Assembly: GCF_014647795.1 (NCBI RefSeq)
Contig: NZ_BMPW01000003.1
Span: 396,560-460,559, forward strand
DNA from: Actinoplanes campanulatus
GTDB lineage: Bacteria > Actinomycetota > Actinomycetes > Mycobacteriales > Micromonosporaceae
Direction of reading: 5' to 3'
Length of the DNA stretch: 64,000 nucleotides
In this document: positions 31,550-40,082 of the stretch, in pieces
Numbering within the stretch: the stretch's first letter is position 1
How the letters are laid out: each line of letters starts with the position of its first letter
Translations under genes and position numbers: made by a program
The notes under the pieces: generated by a model
What the model was told of the DNA's origin: nothing
The model's database searches: none
What the model saw: only the letters and a program-made list of their open reading frames with translations

Positions 31550-34500
31550 TCACCGCGTATGCCGCGGGGGCAGACCACTCGGCGCGGCCGACGGGTCGGG
31601 GTGCGCCCCGGGCGCGCTGGGCTCATCCGGCCGAACCGGCGCCGCCCCGCCCCGCGACGGCAGGCCGGACGGCGTGCCCCCGCCCTCGGCCGGCGCGGCC
31701 TCCGCTCCCGGCCGGCCCGCGGTGGCCGGGGCGCTCCCGCCCAAGTCCGGCGCCTGCAACGGGCTGCGGGCCGGGACATCGTGCTGCCCCATGTCCGGCG
31801 CCTGCAACGGGCTGCGGGCCGTGGACTGGCCCATATCCGGCGCCTGCAACGGCGGCCTACCCGTGCTCTGCCCCGAATCCGGCATCTGCAACGGGTCGCG
31901 GACCGTGGACTGGCCCATATCCGGCGCCTGCAACGGGCTGCGGACCGTGGACTGGCCCATATCCGGCGCCTGCAACGGGCTGCGGGCCGTGGACTGGCCC
32001 ATATCCGGCGCCTGCAACGGCGGCCTACCCGTGCTCTGCCCCAAATCCGGCATCTGCAACGGGCTGCGGGCCGCGGACTGCCCCGCATCCGGTGCCTGCA
32101 ACGGGGACCGGCCCATGCTCTGGCCCATGTCCGGCGGCTGGAGAGGGTTTCGAGTGGGCTCGTTGTGCTGACCCGTATAGGGAGCCTGCAGCGGAGAACG
32201 GTCCGGATCCTGCTGACCCGCGTCCGCTGATCGGGCGGTGCCCTCCTGGCCCAGATCCGGAACCTGCAACGGGGAACGGCCCAGATCATGCCGACCCGCC
32301 GATCGGCCGGTGCTGTCCTGCCCCATGTCCGGCGCCTGCGACGACGGGCCGGCGGACCCTGCCGCCGTGCCTTCGCCCGGCGTGGGTGAGCCGTGCTGGC
32401 CCATGTCCGGCGCCGCGAACGCCGAGCCGGCGGGAGCGGACGCCCCGGGCGTCGCGGCGGCCGCCGGGAAAGCGGCTGTCGGATCCGGCGCGGGAGAAGT
32501 CGTGAGCCCACCACCGGCCGCCTGCGTGGGGCGCGCCGAGCGGGTGAATCGGGGCGCGTCGAGCGGGCGGTTCTGCTGGCTGTAGGGCGGCGGCCGCCGG
32601 ATCAGCTCGCCCAGATCCTCCGGGGCGCGCGGGCTGTCAACGGCGGGCGCACCCCCGGCGGAGGCACTCCCGGCGGGTGCCTGCGCTCCCGGCCCGGATG
32701 CCGCCTGATTCGCCGGGCCCGGTCCCCCGTCTCCGAAGCCACCGGCCCCGGCCGTGCCATGCCTCTGCGCATCCGGCCCGGCCGAACTCCGTCCCCGGTC
32801 GCCCGCCACCGGCTCGTCCGAGCCTTGACCAGCGCTTCCGTAGGAACCCTCGCCGGTAGCTCCCGGCGTGCCCGCGCCACCCGGCACGAAGCGACCCGAA
32901 CCACCCGATCCAGGATCGCCGAATCCGGAATCACCGGCACCAGCCGACCCGGAACCACCGGGCTCGGGAACACTCGCACCCGCCAACCCCGAACCACCGA
33001 TCCCAGGAGCACCCAAGCCCGAACCACCGATCCCACCCGAACCACCGATCCCAGGAGCACCCGCGCCGGTCATCCCCGGATCCTGGAACCCAGGACCACC
33101 GGCACCGGTCATCCCCGGACCGCGGAACCCGGGAGTCGCCGGACTGGGTGGCAGCGAGCCGCCCAGTACCGGCCCAGCCTGTATCAATCCACCGACCACA
33201 ATGCCGGATATCTCGGGCGGGACGGCTCCTGCCGGGCCGCCTCCCGGGATGGCGTCGGCCGGTCCTGGGACAGCCCTGCCGACCGTCGGGAAGGCACTGG
33301 TGGCTCCAGCGTCAGCGTCCGGAATCCCACCGCCACCGGCGCCACCCGACGTGCCGCCGGGGAAGCCCCCGCCCATCCCACCGGCACCGCCGCCCTCCCT
33401 GCCTTCCGCACGGCCCGCACCGAGAACGGACGAGCCCGGGACCGACGAACCAGAACCCGGGAAACCGCGCTCCGACGATGCGGGAACCGCCGATCCCGGA
33501 ACAGACGAACCCTGGACCGGCGAACCCTGGACCGGCGAACCCTGGACCGGCGAACCCAGGACCGGCGAACCCAGGACCGGCGAACCCAGGACCGGGGAAC
33601 CCGAGGCGGGCGAACCCAGGACCGAGGAATCCGAGGCGGGCGAATCCGTGAAGCGTGAGCCCGGAACACCAGGGATCGATATCCCGGAATCGCCCGGCTC
33701 ACCGGGCAGCCACGGCGGCCGGTTACCTTCCGGCCGCCCCGAAGCCGCCCATGCCCCGGTCTCCTCGGTGGCCCACGAGGGCACGGACGGTTCGGTCGGC
33801 GGCCAGGGCCGCGATTCCCTCCCCGCCGAGGCGGCCGGCGGTGGTGGCCAACTTCCGGGCCCGGAAGCCGGCCATCCCGCGGCGGGCCCGGCGCTCTCCG
33901 CGGGCGGACCCGGGGCGAGCGGGTCGTAGGCCGGCGGCGGAGGCACCGGTACCGCACCCCGCCCGGGCATCCCGCCGGGAGCCGGAGCGGATCCGGCTAT
34001 CGGGCCGGCCGGACCGGCAGGACCGGAACGACCGCCAGGGCCGGGAGGGCCCGCAGGGCCGGGAGGGCCGGCAGGACCAGCGGTGGACGTTCCCGGCCCG
34101 GCGAGCGGGCCCGGCGCGTGGCCCGCGCCCGCCGCGGCGGAACCGGCAACCGCGGCCGGGTCGACGGCCGGGTCGACGGCCGGGCCCGGCGAGCCTCCGG
34201 CGTCTGCCCCGGCCCCACCACCGCCCAGCAACCCGGAACCGGCGGCATCTGTCCTCGGCCCACCGCCCAGCGGCCCCAAACCGGCAGCATCTCTCCCCGG
34301 CCCACCGCCCAGCGGCCCGAAACCAGCGGCATCTCTCCCCGACCCACCACCCAACGGCCCGAAACCGGCGGCGTCCGCTCCGGCCGCGTCAACCCCCTGC
34401 ATGCCGAAGTGGTCGTACCCCAGGGAAGGGTCCGCGGGCGGGCCGGGAAATTCTGGAGCAGCAGCCGCAGAACCGTACGGAGAAGCAGGTGCGGTGTCAT

Positions 34501-34795
34501 AGGAAGGGGACTCCTCAACGGCCCACGGCGGCGGCCCGGGAACCGCCGACGGCATCAACCCGGACGAGTCCGGCACCCACGCCGGACGGGTCGCGGCGAC
34601 CAGCCCGGACTCCTCGGCGAGCCCGGCCGCGACGAGGACCTCGGCCGCGGACTGTGCGGCACGGCAGGGCAGCGGTTCACCGCAGGCGGGGCAGTGCGTC
34701 ATGCCGGCCGGGGCGCCGGACCCACCGCCGTGCGCCTCGGCCATCTCACGCGCGACGGTCGCCAGCACGCTCTCCGGTTTGACGTATGCCTTCAC
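31550..34795 (-). CDS. giant low-complexity repeat protein with N-terminal zinc knuckle
   Basis: Open frame of 1081 residues, unrecognised. Residues 1-75 look folded and include CPACGEPLPC (Cys35, 38, 44), a possible zinc knuckle. The rest is Pro/Gly/Ala/Ser-rich and built from several repeat types. These are GFGPLGGG...RDAA (four 15-residue units), five-residue GSPVL/GSPVQ units, IGGSG-rich runs, and at the C-terminus at least twelve 14-residue units of the form SPLQAPDMGQSTAR. Start is GTG with GGCGGAG upstream. No signal peptide or membrane segment. Opposite-strand frames are also open here, but only this frame has an ordered N-terminus and ribosome site. Likely a disordered scaffold or surface/cell-wall linker; unknown. 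Confidence 0.65.
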   Translation of the reverse strand: MKAYVKPESVLATVAREMAEAHGGGSGAPAGMTHCPACGEPLPCRAAQSAAEVLVAAGLAEESGLVAATRPAWVPDSSGLMPSAVPGPPPWAVEESPSYDTAPASPYGSAAAAPEFPGPPADPSLGYDHFGMQGVDAAGADAAGFGPLGGGSGRDAAGFGPLGGGPGRDAAGLGPLGGGPRTDAAGSGLLGGGGAGADAGGSPGPAVDPAVDPAAVAGSAAAGAGHAPGPLAGPGTSTAGPAGPPGPAGPPGPGGRSGPAGPAGPIAGSAPAPGGMPGRGAVPVPPPPAYDPLAPGPPAESAGPAAGWPASGPGSWPPPPAASAGRESRPWPPTEPSVPSWATEETGAWAASGRPEGNRPPWLPGEPGDSGISIPGVPGSRFTDSPASDSSVLGSPASGSPVLGSPVLGSPVLGSPVQGSPVQGSPVQGSSVPGSAVPASSERGFPGSGSSVPGSSVLGAGRAEGREGGGAGGMGGGFPGGTSGGAGGGGIPDADAGATSAFPTVGRAVPGPADAIPGGGPAGAVPPEISGIVVGGLIQAGPVLGGSLPPSPATPGFRGPGMTGAGGPGFQDPGMTGAGAPGIGGSGGIGGSGLGAPGIGGSGLAGASVPEPGGSGSAGAGDSGFGDPGSGGSGRFVPGGAGTPGATGEGSYGSAGQGSDEPVAGDRGRSSAGPDAQRHGTAGAGGFGDGGPGPANQAASGPGAQAPAGSASAGGAPAVDSPRAPEDLGELIRRPPPYSQQNRPLDAPRFTRSARPTQAAGGGLTTSPAPDPTAAFPAAAATPGASAPAGSAFAAPDMGQHGSPTPGEGTAAGSAGPSSQAPDMGQDSTGRSAGRHDLGRSPLQVPDLGQEGTARSADAGQQDPDRSPLQAPYTGQHNEPTRNPLQPPDMGQSMGRSPLQAPDAGQSAARSPLQMPDLGQSTGRPPLQAPDMGQSTARSPLQAPDMGQSTVRSPLQAPDMGQSTVRDPLQMPDSGQSTGRPPLQAPDMGQSTARSPLQAPDMGQHDVPARSPLQAPDLGGSAPATAGRPGAEAAPAEGGGTPSGLPSRGGAAPVRPDEPSAPGAHPDPSAAPSGLPPRHTR
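31740..32280. repeat. 42-bp tandem repeats at the 3' end of the giant repeat gene
   Basis: About twelve 42-base units (a few longer by one or two codons) encode SPLQAPDMGQST[AV]R-type 14-mers. Neighbouring units near 31880-32000 are almost identical in DNA, which suggests recent duplication. Confidence 0.85.
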
Positions 34796-34986
34796 CGGTC
34801 TCCGCCCCCCATCCCCGGCTGTCCACGTGCCGGGACGGCACTACGGTCTTGCCGGGTTCACACGGCCCGGCTCCAGTTCACCCCTTCGAGTGCTCCGGAA
34901 GGGTGATTTTCCGAAGATCTGTGCAGATCAGCGGGGCGGGGCGAGCGAATCGGGGTGATCCGGCGGCGGCCGGGCGGAGCAGGCGG

Positions 34987-35003
34987 TATGCAGAGACTGC
35001 ATA
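34987..35003. promoter_or_regulatory. 17-bp inverted repeat, possible operator
   Basis: Perfect 7-bp dyad TATGCAG (34987-34993) and CTGCATA (34997-35003) with a 3-base spacer, 67 bp before the membrane-protein gene at 35070. AT content is unusually high here. Could be an operator or promoter element. Confidence 0.35.
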
Positions 35004-35069
35004 TTCACTCACGGTGGTGAAGCAGATTCCCTCCGTAGCATTTGACGTATATCCAGGAGGTGACCCCCC

Positions 35070-35591
35070 ATGGACGACACCGAACTGCACCGCGAGCGGA
35101 TCCTCCGGCACGTCAGTCCCATCATCACCGGCCGGTTCCTCGGCTTCCAGGCCTCCTACACCCGTGAGGTGCGGGTGGGACGCCCGATCGCGCTGGCCGT
35201 CTACGTGGCCGCCGGGATCGCCCAGATGATCGGCGCCCTGCTGCGGATGAAACCGTCCCGGCGCACTCTCAAGGAGCTCCGGAAGGGCCCGGAGTTCCTG
35301 GTGACGCCGGTGCGGCTGCGTGACGACCTCGGCCAGACGTACGAGATCGAGATGCACGGCCAGCTCCCCCAGTCGGCCCTGCACCGTGGCGATCTGGTCC
35401 AGGTCCGCACCCAGCCGCAGACCGACCCGACCCTCCCGGTCCGCCTCGTGCAGGTGGTGAACCTGACCACCATGCAGCCGCTGACCCCGCGCATCCCGAC
35501 CCAGTGGTCGCACATGGGCCCGGCGCTGCTGCTCCAGGCGGCGGTGGGGGTGGCGATCGCCGGAGGGTTGCTGGCCGCCCTGCTGGGATGA
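35070..35591 (+). CDS. hypothetical protein with two hydrophobic segments
   Basis: Protein of 173 residues, not recognised. A hydrophobic segment at about 38-58 (IALAVYVAAGIAQMIGALL) and another at the C-terminus (about 149-172, ALLLQAAVGVAIAGGLLAALL) suggest membrane attachment. Between them is a beta-rich soluble part (FLVTPVRLRDDLGQTYEIEM; RGDLVQVRTQPQTDPTLPVRL). The ribosome site AGGAGGTGA (35055-35063) is a near-perfect match to the 16S 3' end at 6-base spacing, so high translation is expected. Divergent from the giant repeat gene; 178 bp upstream of the GCS2 gene. Confidence 0.75.
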   Translation: MDDTELHRERILRHVSPIITGRFLGFQASYTREVRVGRPIALAVYVAAGIAQMIGALLRMKPSRRTLKELRKGPEFLVTPVRLRDDLGQTYEIEMHGQLPQSALHRGDLVQVRTQPQTDPTLPVRLVQVVNLTTMQPLTPRIPTQWSHMGPALLLQAAVGVAIAGGLLAALLG

Positions 35592-35769
35592 TTTCCGGCC
35601 GGTCCGGGTAGAGACAGCGCCCATGGAAGATCGTTTGCCAGTCTGCCGAGAATGGACGGTCGGCACGGGGCGCCACACCATCGACAGCGGTCATCATGGG
35701 CGCAGGGGATGGCGGCTACGGCGCCGCGCGGTCTCCTGGCGTCTCTGACGGCTCGAAAGGTGGTGCGCG

Positions 35770-37248
35770 GTGGGCGAGAAAGTCGACCAGACCGATTTCA
35801 CCCGTGAGGACCGGACCCGCTACCGGCAGAAGATCCGCCGCAGTCTCGACGTGTTCGCGACGATGTTGCGCGAGGCACGCTTCGAGTTCGAACGGCCACT
35901 GACCGGCATGGAGATCGAGCTCAACCTGATCGACGGCAACGCCGATCCGGCGATGCGCAACGCCGAGGTGCTGGGCGCGATCGCCGACCCCGACTTCCAG
36001 ACGGAGCTGGGGCAGTTCAACATCGAGATCAATCTGCCGCCGCGGCGGCTGGCCGGCGACGACTTCGCGGAGCTGGAGCGTGGCCTTCGGGCCAGTCTCA
36101 ATCAGGCGGAGCGGCGGGCCCGGGCGGCCGGCGCGCACATGGTGACGATCGGCATCCTGCCGACGCTGCGGCGTGAGCACCTCACCGGCGAGGCGCTCAC
36201 CGTCAATCCCCGGTACCAACTGCTGAACGAGCAGATCTTCGCGGCCCGCGGCGAGGACCTGGACATCCGCATCGACGGGGTGGACCGGCTGGCCGTCACC
36301 ACCGACACGATCGCGCCCGAGGCGGCGTGCACCAGCACCCAGTTCCATCTCCAGGTGAGCCCGGCGCAGTTCGCGGCGTACTGGAACGCCTCGCAGATCG
36401 TCTCCGGGGTGCAGCTGGCCCTCGGCGCGAACTCGCCGCTGCTGTTCGGCCGGGAGTTGTGGCGGGAGACCCGCATCCCGCTCTTCGAGCAGGCCACCGA
36501 CACCCGGTCGGAGGAGATAAGAGCGCAGGGGGTACGCCCACGCGTCTGGTTCGGGGAACGCTGGATCACCAGTGTCTTCGACCTGTTCGAGGAGAACGTC
36601 CGCTACTTCCCGGCGCTCCTGCCGATCTGCGACGTGCACGATCCGGCCGAGATCCTGGAGCGGGGCGAGATCCCGGAGCTGAGCGAGTTGCGCCTGCACA
36701 ACGGAACGGTCTACCGGTGGAACCGGCCGATCTACGCGGTGGTCAACGGCCGCCCGCACCTGCGGGTGGAGAACCGGGTGCTGCCCGCCGGGCCGACCGT
36801 CGCCGACACCATGGCCAACGCCGCGTTCTACTACGGCCTGGTCCGCTGCATCGCCGAGGCGGAGCGCCCACTCTGGACGCAGATGAGCTTCCGCGCCGCC
36901 GAGGAGAACTTCCACAACTGCGCCCGGCACGGCATCGACGCCAGCGTGTTCTGGCCCGGCCACGGCACGGTCCCGGTCACCGAGCTGGTGTTGCGCCGGC
37001 TCCTGCCGCAGGCCGCCGAGGGCCTGGACCTGTGGGGTGTCTCGCCGGCCCAGCGGGACCGGTTGCTCGGCATCATCGAGCAGCGCTGCCTGCGGCACCG
37101 CAACGGCGCGTCCTGGCAGGTGGAGACGTTGCACGAGATCGAGGCGCAGGGCGCGGACCGGCAGCGGGCGCTGCACGAGATGCTGCGCCGCTACCTGCCG
37201 CTGATGCACGACAACATCCCGGTCCACGAGTGGCCCCCGGGTAAGTGA
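35770..37248 (+). CDS. GCS2-family glutamate-cysteine ligase-like protein
   Basis: Carboxylate-amine ligase of 492 residues in the GCS2 family. The N-terminal part has LTGMEIELNLIDGNADP, with the Glu pair expected to bind metal-ATP. Other conserved pieces are ELGQFNIEINLPPRRL, AACTSTQFHLQVSP and NSPLLFGRELWRETRIPLF. The actinobacterial relatives include EgtA-type gamma-glutamylcysteine synthases and uncharacterised ligases, so cysteine is a probable but unproven substrate. Mycothiol organisms do not need glutathione, so ergothioneine or another gamma-glutamyl product is an option; no egt genes are in view. Start is GTG at 35770. Its end faces cobE across 11 bp. Confidence 0.85.
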   Translation: MGEKVDQTDFTREDRTRYRQKIRRSLDVFATMLREARFEFERPLTGMEIELNLIDGNADPAMRNAEVLGAIADPDFQTELGQFNIEINLPPRRLAGDDFAELERGLRASLNQAERRARAAGAHMVTIGILPTLRREHLTGEALTVNPRYQLLNEQIFAARGEDLDIRIDGVDRLAVTTDTIAPEAACTSTQFHLQVSPAQFAAYWNASQIVSGVQLALGANSPLLFGRELWRETRIPLFEQATDTRSEEIRAQGVRPRVWFGERWITSVFDLFEENVRYFPALLPICDVHDPAEILERGEIPELSELRLHNGTVYRWNRPIYAVVNGRPHLRVENRVLPAGPTVADTMANAAFYYGLVRCIAEAERPLWTQMSFRAAEENFHNCARHGIDASVFWPGHGTVPVTELVLRRLLPQAAEGLDLWGVSPAQRDRLLGIIEQRCLRHRNGASWQVETLHEIEAQGADRQRALHEMLRRYLPLMHDNIPVHEWPPGK

Positions 37249-37254
37249 TCAGCT

Positions 37255-37299
37255 GGCTCTCAGTGCTGTCTCACGGCCGCTGAAACAGCACTGACAGCC
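37255..37299 (-). terminator. interrupted hairpin at the cobE end
   Basis: Stem CAGTGCTGT (37261-37269) with ACAGCACTG (37285-37293) plus an outer 4-bp GGCT/AGCC pair. It overlaps the last codons of cobE and lies just beyond the GCS2 stop, so it may serve both. The 15-base loop weakens it. Confidence 0.4.
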
Positions 37300-37685
37300 A
37301 GCCGCGAAGATCCGGCCGGGCGGGCGACCGCGACCGTCACGCCGGAGCGCACCCGCTTCGGGACGATCAGGCGGCCGCCCGGACCGGCGGCCCGCAGGGC
37401 GGCGGCCTCGGCCACACTCGGCGTGCCGACCGCCGTCCCGACCGCGGCGCTGGGTGTGGGCACCGGCTGCGCGGCCAGCTCGGAAGCCGGGAACCCGGCC
37501 AGGCGCCACCCGGCCGCGGCCGCGAACTCCCGCGGACCGTCCTCGGCGGCCCGCCGGTCGAGCGTGGCCAGAACCGCGACCGGGGAGCACGCCAATCCCG
37601 CACCGGCCAGGACGCCGCGGACCGCGTCGGAGAGGACTCCGGCGGTCACCCCGGCGCGTGCGCCGAACCCGACGACCAGCGTCAC
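37260..37685 (-). CDS. cobE: cobalamin biosynthesis protein, CobE/CbiG C-terminal type
   Basis: Protein of 141 residues of the CobE/CbiG-C family, an accessory factor for corrin ring synthesis steps around precorrin/cobalt-precorrin 4-5. Family features are VTLVVGFGARAGVTAGVLSD at the start, ATLDRRAAEDG, FPASELAAQPVPTPSA and the SVAEAAALRAAGPGGRLIVP motif. Start is GTG at 37683-37685, overlapping the cobB TGA in a GTGA junction, so translation is coupled. Last gene of the riboswitch-controlled leftward operon. Confidence 0.88.
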   Translation of the reverse strand: MTLVVGFGARAGVTAGVLSDAVRGVLAGAGLACSPVAVLATLDRRAAEDGPREFAAAAGWRLAGFPASELAAQPVPTPSAAVGTAVGTPSVAEAAALRAAGPGGRLIVPKRVRSGVTVAVARPAGSSRLAVSAVSAAVRQH

Positions 37686-39031
37686 GCGGCCGCCGCCCGA
37701 ACCAGCCGCTCCGCGATCCCGCGCTGCCCCGCCCAGTGCAGGTGCAGGTAGGAGGCGTGCACCGACGGTGTCGCGAACCCCTCCGGATCGGCGCCCCGCC
37801 ACGCCCACGCCGCCTGCCCGGCCGGGGACAGCAGCAGCCCCGACCGCGGATGCGCCACGGTCCGGTGGAACTCGTGCCCGGTCACCCGGGTCCCGGCCAC
37901 CGCGAGCGGGCTGTCGCCGAGCGCGACCGCGTCCCGGTAGCCGAGGGTCAGCGTCGGCGTCATCACCGCCTCGGCGTCGAGGACCCCGCACATCGGCTCG
38001 CCGTCCAGGGTGCGGCACAGCCACAGCAGCCCGGCGCACTCGGCGGCGATCACCCCGCCCGCCGACGCGAACGACCGCACCGACTCCCGGAGCGGCTCGT
38101 TGGCGGACAGCGACGACGCGTACACCTCGGGGAACCCGCCGCCCACCACCAGCGCCCGCGTCCCCTCGGGCAGGGCCTTGTCGTGCAGCGGGTCCACGGT
38201 CACCACGTCGGCTCCGGCACCGGCCAGCAATTCGCGCGTCTCGGCGTACGAGAAGGAGAAAGCCGGACCACCGGCGAGGGCGACCAGGGGACGGCCCGGA
38301 ACCGGCGTCTCGCTGACCGGTGTCCAGGCCCGGAAGGGCAGGGGTGGCGCCGAGCGGGCCACCGCCGCGACCGCCTCGAGATCGACGGACGTGGCGATCA
38401 GCGCGGCCAGCGCGTCGACCGAGGCCAGCGCTTCGGCGCGCCGTTCCGCCGCCGGGATCAGCCCGAGATGCCGGGAGGGAGCGGCCACCGCGTCGGCGCG
38501 GCGCAGCGCGCCCAGCACCGGCGTGCCCACCTCCTCGCAGGCGTCCCGGAGGATCTGCTCGTGCCGCTCCGAGCCGACCCGGTTGAGGATCACGCCGGCC
38601 AGCCGCACCGTCCCGAAGCTGCGGAAACCGTGCACCACGGCGGCGATCGACCGCCCCTGCGCGGCGGCGTCCACGACCAGGATCACCGGCGCGTCGAGCA
38701 GCGCGGCCACCTGAGCGGTCGAGCCGGTGTCCCCCGCCCCGGTACGCCCGTCGTAGAGCCCCATCACTCCTTCGACGATCGCCAGCTCAGCGCCCTGCGC
38801 CCCGTGCGCGAACAGCGGCCCGACCAGATCCTCCCCGACCAGCACCGGATCGAGGTTGCGGCCGGGCCGCCCGGCGGCGAGCGCGTGATAGCCCGGGTCG
38901 ATGTAGTCCGGCCCCACCTTGAACGGCGCCACCGGCACCCCACGCCGCGCGAACGCCGCCAGCAGCCCGGTGGCCACGGTCGTCTTCCCGTGCCCCGACG
39001 CCGGCGCCGCGATGACCAGCCGGTCTACCAT
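37682..39031 (-). CDS. cobB: cobyrinate/hydrogenobyrinate a,c-diamide synthase
   Basis: Glutamine- and ATP-dependent amidotransferase (CobB/CbiA) of 449 residues that amidates the a and c carboxylates of the corrin ring. The N-terminal synthetase domain has the P-loop ASGHGKTT after VIAAPA, PFKVGPDYIDP and VEGVMGLYDG. The C-terminal class I glutaminase-like domain has the nucleophile region GGVIAAECAGLLWLC and the His in HEFHRT. ATG at 39029-39031 overlaps the end of cobO by 7 bp. Complete, with all motifs present. Second last gene of the cobalamin operon. Confidence 0.95.
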   Translation of the reverse strand: MVDRLVIAAPASGHGKTTVATGLLAAFARRGVPVAPFKVGPDYIDPGYHALAAGRPGRNLDPVLVGEDLVGPLFAHGAQGAELAIVEGVMGLYDGRTGAGDTGSTAQVAALLDAPVILVVDAAAQGRSIAAVVHGFRSFGTVRLAGVILNRVGSERHEQILRDACEEVGTPVLGALRRADAVAAPSRHLGLIPAAERRAEALASVDALAALIATSVDLEAVAAVARSAPPLPFRAWTPVSETPVPGRPLVALAGGPAFSFSYAETRELLAGAGADVVTVDPLHDKALPEGTRALVVGGGFPEVYASSLSANEPLRESVRSFASAGGVIAAECAGLLWLCRTLDGEPMCGVLDAEAVMTPTLTLGYRDAVALGDSPLAVAGTRVTGHEFHRTVAHPRSGLLLSPAGQAAWAWRGADPEGFATPSVHASYLHLHWAGQRGIAERLVRAAAA

Positions 39032-39624
39032 TCGATGCCCTGCTGCCCCTTGCGCCCGGCGTCCATCGGGTGCTTCACCTTCGTCATCTCGGTGACCAGG
39101 TCGGCGGCCGCCACCAGGTCCGGGTGCGCGTCCCGCCCGGTGATCACCACATGCTGGGTGCCCGGCCGCTCCCGCAGCGTCGTGATCACGTCCTCGACGT
39201 CCACCCAGCCCCACTTCATCGGATAGGTGAACTCGTCCAGCACATAGAACCGGAACGTCTCCGCGGCCAGGTCCCGCTTGATCTGCGCCCACCCTTCGGC
39301 GGCCTCGGCGGCGTGGTCCCGCTCGCTGCCCGCACGCTGGATCCAGGACCAGCCCTCACCCATCTTGTGCCAGGTCACGGGCGTCTGGTGCAAACCGCCG
39401 AGCGCTTTGAGCGCGGCCTCCTCGCCGACCTTCCACTTCTCCGACTTGACGAACTGGAACACCCCGATCGGCCAGCCCGCGCTCCAGGCCCGCAGCGCCA
39501 TCCCGAACGCGGCCGTCGACTTCCCCTTGCCCGGCCCGGTGTGCACCGCGAACACCGCCTGCCGCCGCCGCTGCCGCGTCGTCAGCCCGTCGTCGGGCAC
39601 GCTCGTCACTTTCCCTTGCGGCAC
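39025..39624 (-). CDS. cobO: cob(I)yrinic acid a,c-diamide adenosyltransferase
   Basis: BtuR/CobO/CobP-type adenosyltransferase of 199 residues, which transfers the adenosyl group of ATP to the reduced corrinoid. P-loop HTGPGKGKSTAAFG is at residues ~27-40; other family motifs are FQFVKSEKWKVGEE, LDEFTYPMKWGWVD and HVVITGRDAHPDLVAAADLV. Start is GTG at 39622-39624 after a GGAGGAGG ribosome site; the longer open frame upstream has no similarity. Lies 458 bp after the chelatase gene in the same direction and overlaps cobB by 7 bp. Confidence 0.95.
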   Translation of the reverse strand: MPQGKVTSVPDDGLTTRQRRRQAVFAVHTGPGKGKSTAAFGMALRAWSAGWPIGVFQFVKSEKWKVGEEAALKALGGLHQTPVTWHKMGEGWSWIQRAGSERDHAAEAAEGWAQIKRDLAAETFRFYVLDEFTYPMKWGWVDVEDVITTLRERPGTQHVVITGRDAHPDLVAAADLVTEMTKVKHPMDAGRKGQQGIEW

Positions 39625-40082
39625 GCGCTCCTCCTCCTTCTCAAGATCAACCCCCATTCCCGGTACGGGGTGACCGTCCAGCCCAACCCACACCGTCCCG
39701 CCGGCCGCGGCGAAGGTGGCCCGCCCGGCGCGCGCCCCGCACGCCCCGGCGAAACCCACCCTCACCCCAACGCCGCCGCTACCCGCACAGCACCCGAACC
39801 CGGCGGTCCCGACCCGTCCGGCCCTCTGTCCTCATCGTGCCGCCCATTCGCACCGGCAAGCACGCACGTAACGTCTTCCGTGGTCGTCTGCCCGTGTCAC
39901 AGCGGCAGGCCCTGCACACGGACGGCCCGACGTGAGCGCCCGCCGGGCATCCGCATCCCGAAAGCACCGACAACCCGCCGGACGCGATCGGCTGACCTCG
40001 ATGCTGTCCCGGTCCGGCGGGCCGGCGCCGGCGGGCGGATGAGCGCGGCCCGCGGACACCGGTTCGAACCGCACCGAACGGC
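39625..40082. other. 458-bp gap inside the cobalamin operon
   Basis: No convincing gene in either direction. The stretch is GC-rich with several small dyads. One is a hairpin around 39889-39922 with arms CCGTGT and ACACGG enclosing GCAGG/CCTGC. It could hold an internal promoter or RNA processing signal for cobO-cobB-cobE. An 80-codon open frame on the - strand (39832-40074) lacks a ribosome site and any recognisable feature. Confidence 0.5.

Noticed and set aside
31740-32280. CRISPR-like array from regular repeats
   Set aside because: Units are contiguous coding repeats without unique spacers and are in frame with a protein.
31365-34782. Long + strand frames opposite the giant repeat protein
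   Set aside because: They mirror the repeats, lack ribosome sites and an ordered N-terminus, and do not carry a domain.
39889-39960. Second cobalamin riboswitch before cobO
   Set aside because: CCGCTGTGA is similar to the core CCACTGTGA, but the preceding GGTG...CC hairpin and the AGTCAGGA box are missing; it looks like an ordinary hairpin.
40060-40075. GGTTCGAACC resembling a tRNA T-loop
   Set aside because: No acceptor stem, anticodon arm or D-arm can be found at the right distance on either strand.
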